Below, piece after piece: positions 20,549-30,863 of a DNA stretch of 64,000 nt (its first letter is position 1; every line of letters starts with the position of its first letter). The DNA is taken from NCBI RefSeq assembly GCF_030149505.1, contig NZ_JASBRN010000020.1, forward strand, positions 1 to 64,000. The letters run 5' to 3'. Source of the DNA: Nocardioides sp. Lineage in GTDB: Bacteria > Actinomycetota > Actinomycetes > Propionibacteriales > Nocardioidaceae. The translations under genes were made by a program, and so were the position numbers. The notes beneath the pieces are model-generated. The model did not search any database. It saw nothing but the letters and a program-made list of their open reading frames with translations, and had not been told where the DNA came from.

Positions 20549-21900
20549 ACGTCATCCAAGAAGCGGTCGAACACCCGCGCACCGAACTCCAGGGCGTCCA
20601 CCGGCACCCGCTCGTCGACGCCGTGGAAGAGCGCGGTGAAGTCGAGGTCGGCCGGCAGCCGCAGCGGGGCGAAGCCGTAGGAGCGCATCCCGAGCTTGCG
20701 GAAGTGCTTGGCGTCCGTGCCGCCGGACATGAGGTACGGCGCCACGATGCCCTCGGGGTCCTCCGCGAGGATCGAGCGGTTCATCGCGGCGACCAGGTCA
20801 CCGTCGTACGGCGTCTCCCAGGGCTGCTGGTGCGAGAGGTATTCGATGTCGATCCCCTCCCCCGTGAGCTCGGCGAGCGTGGCGAAGAACTCGTCCTCGA
20901 AGCCCGGGAGGAAGCGCCCGTCGACGTGGGCCGTGGCCTCGGTGGGGATGACGTTCACCTTGTAGCCGGCCTGGAGCATGGTCGGGTTCGTCGTGTTGGA
21001 GATGACCGCACCCAGCATCCGTGCGGCTCCGCCGAATTCCTCGATCAGGGCCGGGGCGTTCTCGGGGGTGGCCTCGGTGCCGGCGAGGTCCGCGACGGTG
21101 GCGAGCAGCACCTCCATCGTGGGCGTGAGCCGCACGGGCCACTGGTGGGCCCCGATCCGCGCGACCGCGGCCGTGAGCCGGGAGACGGCGTTGTCGGTGT
21201 TGATCATCGACCCGTGCCCGGCACGCCCCCGCGCGGTGAGCTTCATCCAGGCCATGCCCTTCTCGGCGGCCTCGACGAGGTAGACGCGACGACCGCGGAC
21301 CGTGGTCGAGAAGCCCCCGACCTCGCCGACGGCCTCGGTGCAGCCCTCCAGGAGCTCGGGGTGGTCCTCGACGATGACCTGGGCGCCGTGGTGGCCTCCT
21401 GCCTCCTCGTCGGCGGTGAAGCAGAGCACGACCGGGCGGTCCGGGACCTGGCCCGCCCGGGCCCGGGCGCGCACGACGCTGAGAAGCATCGCGTCGAAGT
21501 CCTTCATGTCGACCGCCCCCCGGCCCCACACGTAGCCGTCGCGCACCTCGCCCGAGAACGGGTCGACCTGCCAGTCCTCCGCGGCGGCGGGCACGACGTC
21601 GAGGTGGCCGTGCAGCAGCAGGGCGTCCCTGCCACTGCTCTCGTCCCCCCAGCGGGCGACGAGGCTGGTGCGGCCGTGGAGCTTCTCCACCACGGTGCAC
21701 CCGATGCCGACCTCGTCCAGGAGCGCGGCGACGTGCTCGGCGGCCTTCCGCTCCCCCGGGCCCTCCTCCTCGCCGTAGTTGGAGGTGTCGATCCGGATCA
21801 GGTCCCGGCACAGCTCCACCACCTCCGCCGCGGGGTCGTAGCCGCGGTGGGCCGTGGTGTCGGTGGTGCTGCCGGGGCTGTCCGAGAGGGGCGTCGACAT
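20545..21900 (-). CDS. M20-family metallopeptidase / deacylase
   Basis: 451 residues. Metal-binding motifs: LLLHGHLDVVP, the bridging Asp in GRGAVDMKDFD, the catalytic Glu in FTADEEAGG, and a late His in GTDAKHFRKLGM. The dimerisation lid lies in the middle (GRAGHGSMINTDNA). It is probably a peptidase or acyl-amino-acid deacylase (M20/M25/M40), substrate unknown. Start ATG (MSTPLSDSPG) has the -10-like GATGCT 7 nt upstream; codons upstream read low-complexity. Confidence 0.9.
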   Translation of the reverse strand: MSTPLSDSPGSTTDTTAHRGYDPAAEVVELCRDLIRIDTSNYGEEEGPGERKAAEHVAALLDEVGIGCTVVEKLHGRTSLVARWGDESSGRDALLLHGHLDVVPAAAEDWQVDPFSGEVRDGYVWGRGAVDMKDFDAMLLSVVRARARAGQVPDRPVVLCFTADEEAGGHHGAQVIVEDHPELLEGCTEAVGEVGGFSTTVRGRRVYLVEAAEKGMAWMKLTARGRAGHGSMINTDNAVSRLTAAVARIGAHQWPVRLTPTMEVLLATVADLAGTEATPENAPALIEEFGGAARMLGAVISNTTNPTMLQAGYKVNVIPTEATAHVDGRFLPGFEDEFFATLAELTGEGIDIEYLSHQQPWETPYDGDLVAAMNRSILAEDPEGIVAPYLMSGGTDAKHFRKLGMRSYGFAPLRLPADLDFTALFHGVDERVPVDALEFGARVFDRFLDDV

Positions 21901-22025
21901 GGGCCCCAGCATCGCACCCGACCGCCCACGCGCCCACGAGCGCAGGGGTGGGAGCGCACGGCGACCCGCGGAGGGGTGCCGATGCGGTGGTCGGGGTGCG
22001 GTTTTGCTACTGTTCCGACGCACTC

Positions 22026-22110
22026 GTCCGGGTGGCGGAATAGGCAGACGCGCTAGCTTGAGGTGCTAGTGCCCGTATAGGGCGTGGGGGTTCAAGTCCC
22101 CCCTCGGACA
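22026..22110 (+). tRNA. tRNA-Leu (anticodon GAG)
   Basis: 85 nt with a complete cloverleaf: acceptor GTCCGGG/CTCGGAC with one G-T pair, anticodon stem CTAGC/GCTAG around loop TTGAGGT (anticodon GAG), a long class II variable arm (TGCCCGTATAGGGCG) and T-arm GGGGG-TTCAAGT-CCCCC. Discriminator A at 22110. The 3' CCA is not encoded. Confidence 0.97.
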
Positions 22111-22121
22111 CGGCACGGGAC

Positions 22122-22155
22122 CGGCCCCTGACCTGCGACGAGCAGGCAGGGGCCG
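22122..22155. terminator. Hairpin after tRNA-Leu
   Basis: CGGCCCCTG-A-CCTGC pairs with GCAGGCAGGGGCCG around loop GACGA, with one bulged A. It begins 12 nt past the tRNA and ends before the convergent ABC permease gene. Confidence 0.7.
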
Positions 22156-22214
22156 TCCTGCTTCCCAGACAGGGTGCGGGCCGGGTCCGGGCCCGGTTCG
22201 GTCTGCGTGCAGGC

Positions 22215-23807
22215 TCAGCGCAGGTCGCGACGGCGCAACCCCACGAGCCCGGCTGCGAGCAGCAGGGCCGCGACGGCGGTCATCGCCACCAGCGGTGTGG
22301 CCGAGAGCGCCTCGGCCGGGTAGCGGGGCGCGTGGTCGAAGACCGAGAACCGGTAGACCCACTCCGGCAGGTCCAGGACTCCCCCGAGCCACCCGATCAC
22401 CGCCTCGAAGGCCAGCACCAGCCACCCGACCCAGGTCCAGCGCGGGGCCCAGCCGTAGGCCAGCACCAGCACCCCGACCAGCACCGCGATCGCCGGGAGG
22501 TAGACCAGCGGAGCGAACGAGATCTGCAGGCCCTGCGACGTGTCTCCGACGACGGTGGCGTACGACAGCCCGGAGCCCAGGCCTGCCACCAGCAGCAGCA
22601 CGAGGACCCCGCCGCCGGCGACGGCGAGGTCGGAGAGGGTCGAGCGGACCCGACCGACGGGGCCCGCGCACACCAGCGCCGTGCGGCCCGCGGTCTCCTC
22701 GGTGAGCACCCGACCGGCGGCCCAGATCCCGTAGCCGGCGATCGTGAGGGCGATGACCAGCGTGAACGTGGCCTGGTAGGCGTCGATCATGGACGCGCCG
22801 CCGGTCGCGGCCAGGTACGCCGCCAGCGCCGGGTTGTCACGCACCATGTCCTGCATCGAGGTGCCCAGGGTGCCGATCAGCACCCCCAGCAGGCCCAGCG
22901 CCGCGGACCAGGCCAGCAGCCCGCCGCGCTGCTGGCGCCAGGCGAGCCCGACGGGACCCGACAGCGACCGGGCGGCCCGTGCGGGCCCGGGCCGCGAGGG
23001 CAGCAGACCGGCCGCGAAGTCGCGCCGCTCGGCCAGGCGCACCGCGATGACGAGCAGGGCCGCGGCACCCAGGAGCAGCAGCAGCACCGGCCAGGGCCGG
23101 TCCTCGGTGGGGATCCGGGTGGCCTGGGCCCAGCCGATCGGGCTGAACCAGACCGTCGCGTCGTCGCGGACGTCCCCGACAGCGCGGACGACGTAGAAGA
23201 CGAGGAAGACGGCCAGCCCGGCGCCGCTGACCGTCCGGGCGTGCACGAAGACCTGGGCCAGGCAGAGCGTCAGCGCGGCCATGAAGATGCCCAGGCACGC
23301 CATCGCAGCGCCGTACACCAGCGAGTCGCGCACGGTCAGCGGCGTCCAGGGCAGCACCAGCGCCATCCCGGACCCGATCAGCAGGCAGGTGGAGCCGGTG
23401 GCGATCAGGGCGGCAGCCGCCCCCGCATGCCGTCCGACCTCGGTGGCGCGCACCAGCTCGGTGCGCCCGGACTCCTCCTCGGCCCGCGTGTGCCGCGACA
23501 CCATCAGCACGGCCAGGATGCAGATCGCGCAGATCACCGTCAGGTAGGTCTCGTACATGACGATGCCGCGCAGCGAGTCCAGGCCCGTGGCCGGCCCGGC
23601 GAGGGCCACGGTGGCGGAGGATTGTGTGACCAGGCGTCCGTAGGCGTCGACCTGGGCCTGGTCCTGGTAGAGCCCGGCCTGGGCAGCGGCGCTGAAGTAG
23701 AGCACCCCGACCACGCCGAGCACCCAGGCAGGGATCCGGACCCGGTCGCGTCGCAGCGCCAGGCGCAGCAGCGCGCCGGTCCCCACGAAGCCGTCGGACG
23801 TCCTCAT
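22215..23807 (-). CDS. ABC transporter permease (antibiotic/polyketide exporter type)
   Basis: 530 residues, about 12 hydrophobic segments in two similar halves, the layout of actinobacterial exporters of polyketide antibiotics. It pairs with the ATP-binding gene immediately upstream (4-bp ATGA overlap). Substrate unknown. Confidence 0.88.
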   Translation of the reverse strand: MRTSDGFVGTGALLRLALRRDRVRIPAWVLGVVGVLYFSAAAQAGLYQDQAQVDAYGRLVTQSSATVALAGPATGLDSLRGIVMYETYLTVICAICILAVLMVSRHTRAEEESGRTELVRATEVGRHAGAAAALIATGSTCLLIGSGMALVLPWTPLTVRDSLVYGAAMACLGIFMAALTLCLAQVFVHARTVSGAGLAVFLVFYVVRAVGDVRDDATVWFSPIGWAQATRIPTEDRPWPVLLLLLGAAALLVIAVRLAERRDFAAGLLPSRPGPARAARSLSGPVGLAWRQQRGGLLAWSAALGLLGVLIGTLGTSMQDMVRDNPALAAYLAATGGASMIDAYQATFTLVIALTIAGYGIWAAGRVLTEETAGRTALVCAGPVGRVRSTLSDLAVAGGGVLVLLLVAGLGSGLSYATVVGDTSQGLQISFAPLVYLPAIAVLVGVLVLAYGWAPRWTWVGWLVLAFEAVIGWLGGVLDLPEWVYRFSVFDHAPRYPAEALSATPLVAMTAVAALLLAAGLVGLRRRDLR

Positions 23808-24742
23808 GCAGGCTGGTCCCCGCGTGCCGACGCCAGGCGGCCGGTCTCGTGCCTGGTCCCGGCCGGGTCGTCGTAGTTGCGCAGGAACAGCTCCTCCAAC
23901 GTGGGCGGGTGGACGGCGAGCGACTCGATCCCCCGCTCGGCCAGGGCCGCCATCACCTCGCTCATGCGGCCGGTCTCGACCTCGGCCCGGACCTCACCGT
24001 CGACCTCCTCGAGCACCCGCAGGCCCGCGAGCTCCGCGAGCCCGTCGGGGCGCGCGAGCCGCACCGACACCGCGGTCCGGCTCGCCCCCCGCAGGTCGCG
24101 GAGCCGACCGGCCAGGACGGTCCGACCGTCCCGGATGATCGACACCCGGTCGCACAGGGACTCGACCTCACCCAGGATGTGGCTGGAGAGCAGGACCGTG
24201 CGTCCCTGCACGACCTCCTCGCGGACGACCTCCTGGAACTCAGCGGCCATGATCGGGTCCAGGCCCGCGGTGGGCTCGTCCAGCACCAGCAGCTCGACGT
24301 CGGCGCTGAGGGCGGCGACGAGGGCGACCTTCTGCCGGTTGCCCTTGCTGTAGCTGCGGCACTGCTTGGTCGGGTCGAGCCCGAAGCGCTCCAGCAGCTC
24401 CGCGCGCCGGGCCTCGTCGATCCCGCCGCGCATGCGGGCCAAGAGGTCGATGACCTCCCCACCTGTCAGGTTGGGCCACAGCGAGACCTCACCGGGGACG
24501 TAGGCGAGGTGCTCGTGCAGCCTGACGGCGTCGCGCCACGGGTCACGGCCCAGCACGCTCACGTCGCCGGCGTCCGCGCGCAGCAGGCCCAGCAGGATCC
24601 TGATCGTCGTCGACTTGCCGGAGCCGTTGGGTCCGAGGAACCCGTGCACCTCACCGGCCTCGACCCGCAGGTCCAGCCGGTCCAGGGCCGTGAACCGACC
24701 GAAGCGCTTCACCAGGTTGGAGACCGCGATCACAGCGTCCAT
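23804..24742 (-). CDS. ABC transporter ATP-binding protein
   Basis: 312 residues. Walker A GPNGSGKST, signature-type YSKGNRQKV (divergent from LSGGQ), Walker B LLVLDEPTAGLD, and switch SSHILGEVE. It powers the permease downstream; resembles DrrA-type exporters. Start ATG 6 nt below the -10-like GATACT; the much longer upstream reading frame is an antisense artefact over other genes. Confidence 0.92.
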   Translation of the reverse strand: MDAVIAVSNLVKRFGRFTALDRLDLRVEAGEVHGFLGPNGSGKSTTIRILLGLLRADAGDVSVLGRDPWRDAVRLHEHLAYVPGEVSLWPNLTGGEVIDLLARMRGGIDEARRAELLERFGLDPTKQCRSYSKGNRQKVALVAALSADVELLVLDEPTAGLDPIMAAEFQEVVREEVVQGRTVLLSSHILGEVESLCDRVSIIRDGRTVLAGRLRDLRGASRTAVSVRLARPDGLAELAGLRVLEEVDGEVRAEVETGRMSEVMAALAERGIESLAVHPPTLEELFLRNYDDPAGTRHETGRLASARGDQPA

Positions 24743-24870
24743 GCCGGCAGTATCGCGCTGCTCCGACCCTGCCCGGACCGGTTCCGGGCGTCCCGCCGCG
24801 CTGGACCCCTCAGGTCCGTTCCCGCCTGGCCGATGCGGAGGGTCCCAGCCCCACCGGAGGGTCCCCCCGC

Positions 24871-24914
24871 CATGACCGCGCAGCCCCAGACCGCCCGCCC
24901 ATGACCGCGCAGCC
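24871..24914. repeat. Direct repeat of a start region, 29-bp period
   Basis: CATGACCGCGCAGCC occurs at 24871-24885 and again at 24900-24914. The 29-bp spacing is not a multiple of three, so the two ATG codons are in different frames. Confidence 0.9.
24872..24904 (+). CDS. Possible 10-codon leader ORF, coupled to the next gene
   Basis: MTAQPQTARP-stop. It has the only good ribosome site (GGAGGG, 24856-24861) before the following gene, and its TGA overlaps that gene's ATG as ATGA (24901-24904). It arose from duplication of the start region and could couple translation. It may equally be a non-functional by-product. Confidence 0.4.
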   Translation: MTAQPQTARP

Positions 24915-25575
24915 GTTCCCGCTGCCGCCGGCGCGGCCGTCCCTGGTGCGCCTGGGTGGCGCGGCCGCGCCGGACGGTACGGCGCTGCTCGGCCCGGCCC
25001 CGGAGGTCGACCTGGCCGCCGCCGCGACCACGGCGTTCGTGATGGCCGACCACCAGGTCGGCTGGCACGACATCGAGGACACCGTGGTCGTCTACCACTG
25101 GGTCCTGGGCGGCACCGGGGCCCAGGCGGGGCTCCCCGCCGGCCTCCAGGTCTTCCCGACCGCCGGCCAGGCGGCGTCCTTCCTGCACGGCCACCGGGCC
25201 CGGCAGGGCCGCGACGTCGCCTGCGGCTGGTGCCTGAGCGACCTCCGCCCGCCTCGCGACCTGGTGGAGGTCGACGAGTGCGCCGTCGCCACCACCCGCT
25301 ACGTCTTCGCCGGCCACCCGACCCGGACCGGCGAGGCCCTGGAGATGCTGCTGGTCTACCTGTGGGTGGTGGCGACCTCGCGACCGCTCGGGGACGGCAC
25401 CCGTGCCTACGACCAGGGCCGGGGTGCGCTGCGGTTCCTCCACTCCTGGCGGGTCGGGCAGGGGCTCGAGGAGCCCGGCACGTGCGGGCTGTGCGCGGAC
25501 GCCGAGGGCGCCCGCGCCGCGGGCCCGGACGGGGGCCCGGACGGGAACCCGGTCGAGGAGCCCGCCGCCGACTGA
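24901..25575 (+). CDS. Unknown protein with two CxxC motifs
   Basis: 224 residues, no family I recognise. A Pro-rich N-terminus precedes a globular core with conserved-looking aromatic stretches (HDIEDTVVVYHWVL, LEMLLVYLWVVAT). The two cysteine pairs CGWC and CGLC are about 90 residues apart and could together bind zinc or be redox-active. The C-terminal 25 residues are low-complexity Gly/Asp/Pro. Composition matches the neighbours. The ATG lacks its own ribosome site (see the leader ORF); a start at 24872 in this frame is impossible because the frames differ. Confidence 0.7.
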   Translation: MTAQPFPLPPARPSLVRLGGAAAPDGTALLGPAPEVDLAAAATTAFVMADHQVGWHDIEDTVVVYHWVLGGTGAQAGLPAGLQVFPTAGQAASFLHGHRARQGRDVACGWCLSDLRPPRDLVEVDECAVATTRYVFAGHPTRTGEALEMLLVYLWVVATSRPLGDGTRAYDQGRGALRFLHSWRVGQGLEEPGTCGLCADAEGARAAGPDGGPDGNPVEEPAAD

Positions 25576-25606
25576 CCCCGGCTTCCCCAGGGCCTAGGCT
25601 CGGCGG

Positions 25607-26185
25607 GTGGCCACCCCCTTCCGTCTCGGCTTCGTGACCGGCGCGACCCCCGACAAGTGGGCTCGGACCTTCCGCGAGCGCAGCGGGCCGATCGAGCTGG
25701 TCCCCGTCGAGGAGGAGGCGCAGGAGCAGGGCGTGCGCGAGGGCTCCCTCGACATGGTCCTGGCGCGGCTCCCCGTCGACCGCGACGGACTGCACTGCAT
25801 CGCTCTCTACGAGGAGGTGCCGGTCGCCGTCGTGTCGGTCGAGCACCCGGCCACCGTGGTGGAGGAGCTGACCACCGAGGACCTCGCCGACGAGCAGCTG
25901 GTGCACCCCGAGCGCTCGGGCTGGACCCCGCGCGCCGAGCAGCTGGACTGGCCGCCGATGAGCACCAAGGACGCCGTCGAGACGGTCGCCGCGGGCACCG
26001 GGGTGCTGGTCGTGCCCATGTCGATCGCCCGGCTGCACCACCGCAAGGACGTCACCCACCGGCCGGTCACCGACCTCCCGACCACGACGGTCGGCCTGGT
26101 GTGGCGCACCGACCACGACGACGAGCGGGTGCAGTCCTTCATCGGGGTCGTGCGCGGCCGCACGGCCAACAGCTCGCGCCGCTGA
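25607..26185 (+). CDS. Stand-alone LysR-type substrate-binding domain protein
   Basis: 192 residues. FRLGFVTGATPDKW through the C-terminal TTTVGLVWRTDHDD matches the effector-binding (periplasmic-binding-like) domain of LysR regulators. The N-terminal helix-turn-helix is absent and no upstream frame supplies one. GTG 6 nt below TAGGCT (25595-25600). It may sense a ligand and act through a partner; this is inference. Confidence 0.8.
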   Translation: MATPFRLGFVTGATPDKWARTFRERSGPIELVPVEEEAQEQGVREGSLDMVLARLPVDRDGLHCIALYEEVPVAVVSVEHPATVVEELTTEDLADEQLVHPERSGWTPRAEQLDWPPMSTKDAVETVAAGTGVLVVPMSIARLHHRKDVTHRPVTDLPTTTVGLVWRTDHDDERVQSFIGVVRGRTANSSRR

Positions 26186-26197
26186 TCAGCAGGCTGT

Positions 26198-27691
<1,494 letters not shown>

Positions 27692-27712
27692 TCACGCTCC
27701 TAGGCTGCGCGC

Positions 27713-28924
27713 GTGGGCTTCCTCGCAGCGCTCGACCGTGGACCGACCGCCCGCGCCGCGCTGGAGGCGATGACCGGCGCACCGGCGCAGGTCCTCGCCC
27801 GCGCGCCCGGCCGCGTCAACCTCATCGGGGAGCACACCGACTACAACGGTGGCGCGGTGCTGCCCGTGGCGCTGCCGCACGCGACCTGGGCGGCGGCGTC
27901 GGTGCGCACCGACGGCCGGGTGCGGGTGCGCAGCCTCCAGCGGCGGGACGATGAGGTCGCGGTCGAGCTCCCGTCCGTCGCGGCCTGTGGGCCGGGCCTG
28001 TCCCCCACGTGGGCGGGGTACGCCGTCGGGGTGCTGTGGACCCTCGCCCGCGCGGGCGTCCCGGTGCCCGGCCTGGACCTCGTCGTCGACTCCACCGTCC
28101 CCCTCGGCGCCGGGCTGTCGAGCTCGGCGGCGCTGGAGTGCGCCGTCGGGGCGGCCGTGCTCGGGGTGCTCGGCCGGCCGGTCGCCGGCGCCGACGCGGA
28201 CCTGCTGGTCGACGCTGCGGTCGCCGCCGAGCAGCAGGTCGTCGGCGCGCCCACGGGCGGGATGGACCAGGCGGTCGCCGTCCACGGTCGCGCGGGCCAC
28301 GCGGTGCACCTCGACTTCGCCACCGGGGCGGCCGCGGCCCGCCGGCTGGTCGCCCTCCCGCTGCACGAGCGCGGGCTCGCCCTCCTGGTCACCGACACCC
28401 GGGTCGCGCACGCCCTCGCCGACGGTGGGCCGGACGCCGAGCCGGTCGGGTACGCCGCGCGGCGGGCCGACTGCGAGGAGGCTGCCCGGCTCCTCGGCGT
28501 ACCCTCCCTGCGGGAGGCGGTGCCCGACGCCGTGGAGGCGCTGCCCGACGGGCGGCCGCGGCGCCGCGCCCGGCACGTGGTGTCGGAGACGGCGCGGGTT
28601 GCGGCCTTCGTCGCGGCGCTCGAGCGCGACGACCGACGGGAGCTGGGCCGGCTGCTCGCCGGCTCCCACGCGTCGCTGAGAGACGACATGGAGGTCTCCT
28701 GCCCCGAGCTCGACCTGGCGGTCACGGCGGCGACCGGCGCGGGCGCGCTCGGCGCCCGGATGACCGGCGGGGGCTTCGGGGGCTCGACCGTGGCCCTGGT
28801 CGACGAGCAGTCCCTGGGGCTGGTCGCCGCGGCGGTGGACGAGGCCTTCGAGCGGGAGGGACTGGCAGCGCCCCAGCACCTGGTCGTCGAGGCGTCCGAC
28901 GGTGCGTCCTGGTCGCCGGTCTGA
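27713..28924 (+). CDS. galK: Galactokinase
   Basis: 403 residues, GHMP kinase. ARAPGRVNLIGEHTDYNGG is the galactokinase signature, PLGAGLSSSAALE the ATP-binding GHMP motif, and ARMTGGGFGGSTVAL motif 3. The catalytic Asp lies in TGGMDQAVAV. Phosphorylates galactose for the Leloir pathway; galT and galE are not adjacent. GTG 6 nt below TAGGCT (27701-27706), divergent from guaB1. Confidence 0.94.
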   Translation: MGFLAALDRGPTARAALEAMTGAPAQVLARAPGRVNLIGEHTDYNGGAVLPVALPHATWAAASVRTDGRVRVRSLQRRDDEVAVELPSVAACGPGLSPTWAGYAVGVLWTLARAGVPVPGLDLVVDSTVPLGAGLSSSAALECAVGAAVLGVLGRPVAGADADLLVDAAVAAEQQVVGAPTGGMDQAVAVHGRAGHAVHLDFATGAAAARRLVALPLHERGLALLVTDTRVAHALADGGPDAEPVGYAARRADCEEAARLLGVPSLREAVPDAVEALPDGRPRRRARHVVSETARVAAFVAALERDDRRELGRLLAGSHASLRDDMEVSCPELDLAVTAATGAGALGARMTGGGFGGSTVALVDEQSLGLVAAAVDEAFEREGLAAPQHLVVEASDGASWSPV

Positions 28925-28939
28925 CGCGGGGTCGACAGC

Positions 28940-30295
28940 TCAGCCGGTCGCGGCCACCCCGATACGACCGGAGCGGAAGGCCTCCACGAAGAGAGCGTGG
29001 TCGGCGCGGACCCGGTCGGCGTAGCGCTTGCCGAAGTCCACCACCCAGTCGACCAGCTCCTCGCGCCGTTCGCCCACGGAGGCCACGACGGCCTCCTCGA
29101 CCTGGAAGTCGACGAGGTCCTGGTCGCTGTCGGAGTCCGAGGCGCAGTGCACCTTCGCGGTCGCCCGCCCCAGCAGCCGCACGACCTGGCGGATCTCGTC
29201 GGGCTCGGTGAGGTCCTCCCACGACAGGTCCAGCTCGTAGGGCGAGACCTCCGAGACGACGTACCCCGTGCCGTCGATGTCGGTCCAACCCAGCAACGGG
29301 TCGGTGTGGGCCTGCAGCGCCCGCTGGCTGACGACCGTGCGGTGCCCCTCGTGGTCGAAGTCGGAGTCGACGTCGGCGGTGTCGACGAAGCGGCTCACCG
29401 CCGGCACGTTGGCCTGCTTCATCGAGAGCACCACGTCGTTGTCGAGGGCCTGGCTGTGGCCCTCCACCAGCAGGCTGTACGCCGGCAGCCCCGCGCTGCC
29501 GATGCCGAAGCCGCTCTTGCCGACCACGTCGCGCAGCTCGTAGAACAGCTCGCCGCGACGCTTGTCCGCCGGGATCGTGTCCAGGTAGCGCCGGTAGGCC
29601 TCGACGACGCGGCTCTGCTCCTCGACGCCGAGACGGCGCACCGTCGCATCCTCGAGGAAGACCCGCTCCCCCGCGTGCCGAGTCGTCTCGGAGTCCAGCA
29701 GGTCGGCGCGGCGGCGCTGCCGGGCGGCGACCAGCACCTGGTGGATCGGCCCGTCGGTGTTGTGGAGGTAGAGCGCGTAGTCGTCGGTCTCGCTCTGCAC
29801 GTAGGCGTCGACCTGGTCGAGGTAGGCCCGGCAGTAGTCGGCGACCAGCGCGTCGACGTCCTCCTCCGGCAGCGCCTTCTGCCACCCGACGAGCGCGAGC
29901 GAGGCGGCGAAGCGCTGCAAGTCCCAGGTCCACCGGCCGAGGTAGGCCTCGTCGAAGTCGTTGACGTCGAAGACCAGCCGGCCGTCGCCGTCGAGGTAGG
30001 TGCCGAAGTTCTCCACGTGCAGGTCCCCGTGGATCCAGATGCGGCCGGACCTGTCGTCGACCCAGGCGGCGCCGGACTCCTCGTCGCCGGCGCCGTCGGC
30101 CGCGACGTCGGCGTAGAACAGACACGCGGTGCCGCGGTAGAAGGCGTGCGGGTCGGCCGCCATCTTGCGGTACTTCCCGCGGAAGGCCGCCGGGTCCGCG
30201 CGCACCAGCGGTGCGAACGCGTCGCCCAGGACCGCCACGATCTGCTCGGTGCGCTCGGTGTCGTGCCCCTGCCCCTGCCGCGTCGTCCTCGCCAT
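28940..30295 (-). CDS. DUF2252 domain protein (kinase-like fold)
   Basis: 451 residues. The conserved motifs IHGDLHVENFG and VFDVNDFDEAYLG resemble the HGDxxxxN and DFD elements of aminoglycoside-phosphotransferase-type kinases. Biochemical function is unknown. Start ATG 7 nt below the near-consensus CAGGCT (30303-30308); an upstream in-frame GTG would add 13 residues. Confidence 0.88.
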   Translation of the reverse strand: MARTTRQGQGHDTERTEQIVAVLGDAFAPLVRADPAAFRGKYRKMAADPHAFYRGTACLFYADVAADGAGDEESGAAWVDDRSGRIWIHGDLHVENFGTYLDGDGRLVFDVNDFDEAYLGRWTWDLQRFAASLALVGWQKALPEEDVDALVADYCRAYLDQVDAYVQSETDDYALYLHNTDGPIHQVLVAARQRRRADLLDSETTRHAGERVFLEDATVRRLGVEEQSRVVEAYRRYLDTIPADKRRGELFYELRDVVGKSGFGIGSAGLPAYSLLVEGHSQALDNDVVLSMKQANVPAVSRFVDTADVDSDFDHEGHRTVVSQRALQAHTDPLLGWTDIDGTGYVVSEVSPYELDLSWEDLTEPDEIRQVVRLLGRATAKVHCASDSDSDQDLVDFQVEEAVVASVGERREELVDWVVDFGKRYADRVRADHALFVEAFRSGRIGVAATG

Positions 30296-30462
30296 ACCCG
30301 GGAGCCTGTCCCCCTCGGGCGCCGGCTTTCTCACCCGGTCAGGTCACCCGACGGTCCTCCTGGGTCCTCCTCGGTCCTGCGTCGCGGTTGAGCCCGCGTA
30401 CTCACCGCGATCGGGTACGCCGGCGCAGCCGCGCCCCCCGCGCCCGCGGCCAGGCTGCTGCC

Positions 30463-30756
30463 ATGACGAACGACACCACGCCCCAGTCCCGCACCACCGC
30501 CGCCTTCCACGCCCAGGCCTGGATCTCCTTCGGGGCCGCGCTGCTCTCGATGGTCGTGGCCGTCCTCTGGCTGCCGGTCGACCCGTGGGTCCGCGCCTTC
30601 CTCGGCCTCGGCACGCTGTACCTGACGACCTCGGCCTTCACCCTGGCCAAGTGCGTGCGGGACCAGCAGGAGCTCAGCTCGGTCGCGAACCGCCTGGACC
30701 AGGCCCGGGTCGAGCGGATCCTCGCCGAGCACGACCCCTTCCGCGCGGTCTCCTGA
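30463..30756 (+). CDS. YiaA/YiaB-family inner-membrane protein
   Basis: 97 residues with two hydrophobic helices (AQAWISFGAALLSMVVAVLW and FLGLGTLYLTTSAFTLAK) and a charged C-terminus typical of the family. Function unknown. ATG 6 nt below the -10-like CAGGCT (30451-30456). Confidence 0.87.
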   Translation: MTNDTTPQSRTTAAFHAQAWISFGAALLSMVVAVLWLPVDPWVRAFLGLGTLYLTTSAFTLAKCVRDQQELSSVANRLDQARVERILAEHDPFRAVS

Positions 30757-30863
30757 CCGGCACCACGGCAGTGGCGCTCACCACATGTGGCGCCCGGGTG
30801 GGGTGGATCCCCTGGACCTGGGCACCGTGGGCAGTGATCGACCACCGAGCAGAAGGAGCCGTC

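Noticed and set aside
23804..26116. 770-residue frame joining the ABC ATPase to upstream sequence
   Set aside because: The first 450 residues are antisense to two genes and Arg/Pro-rich; the real start is ATG at 24742.
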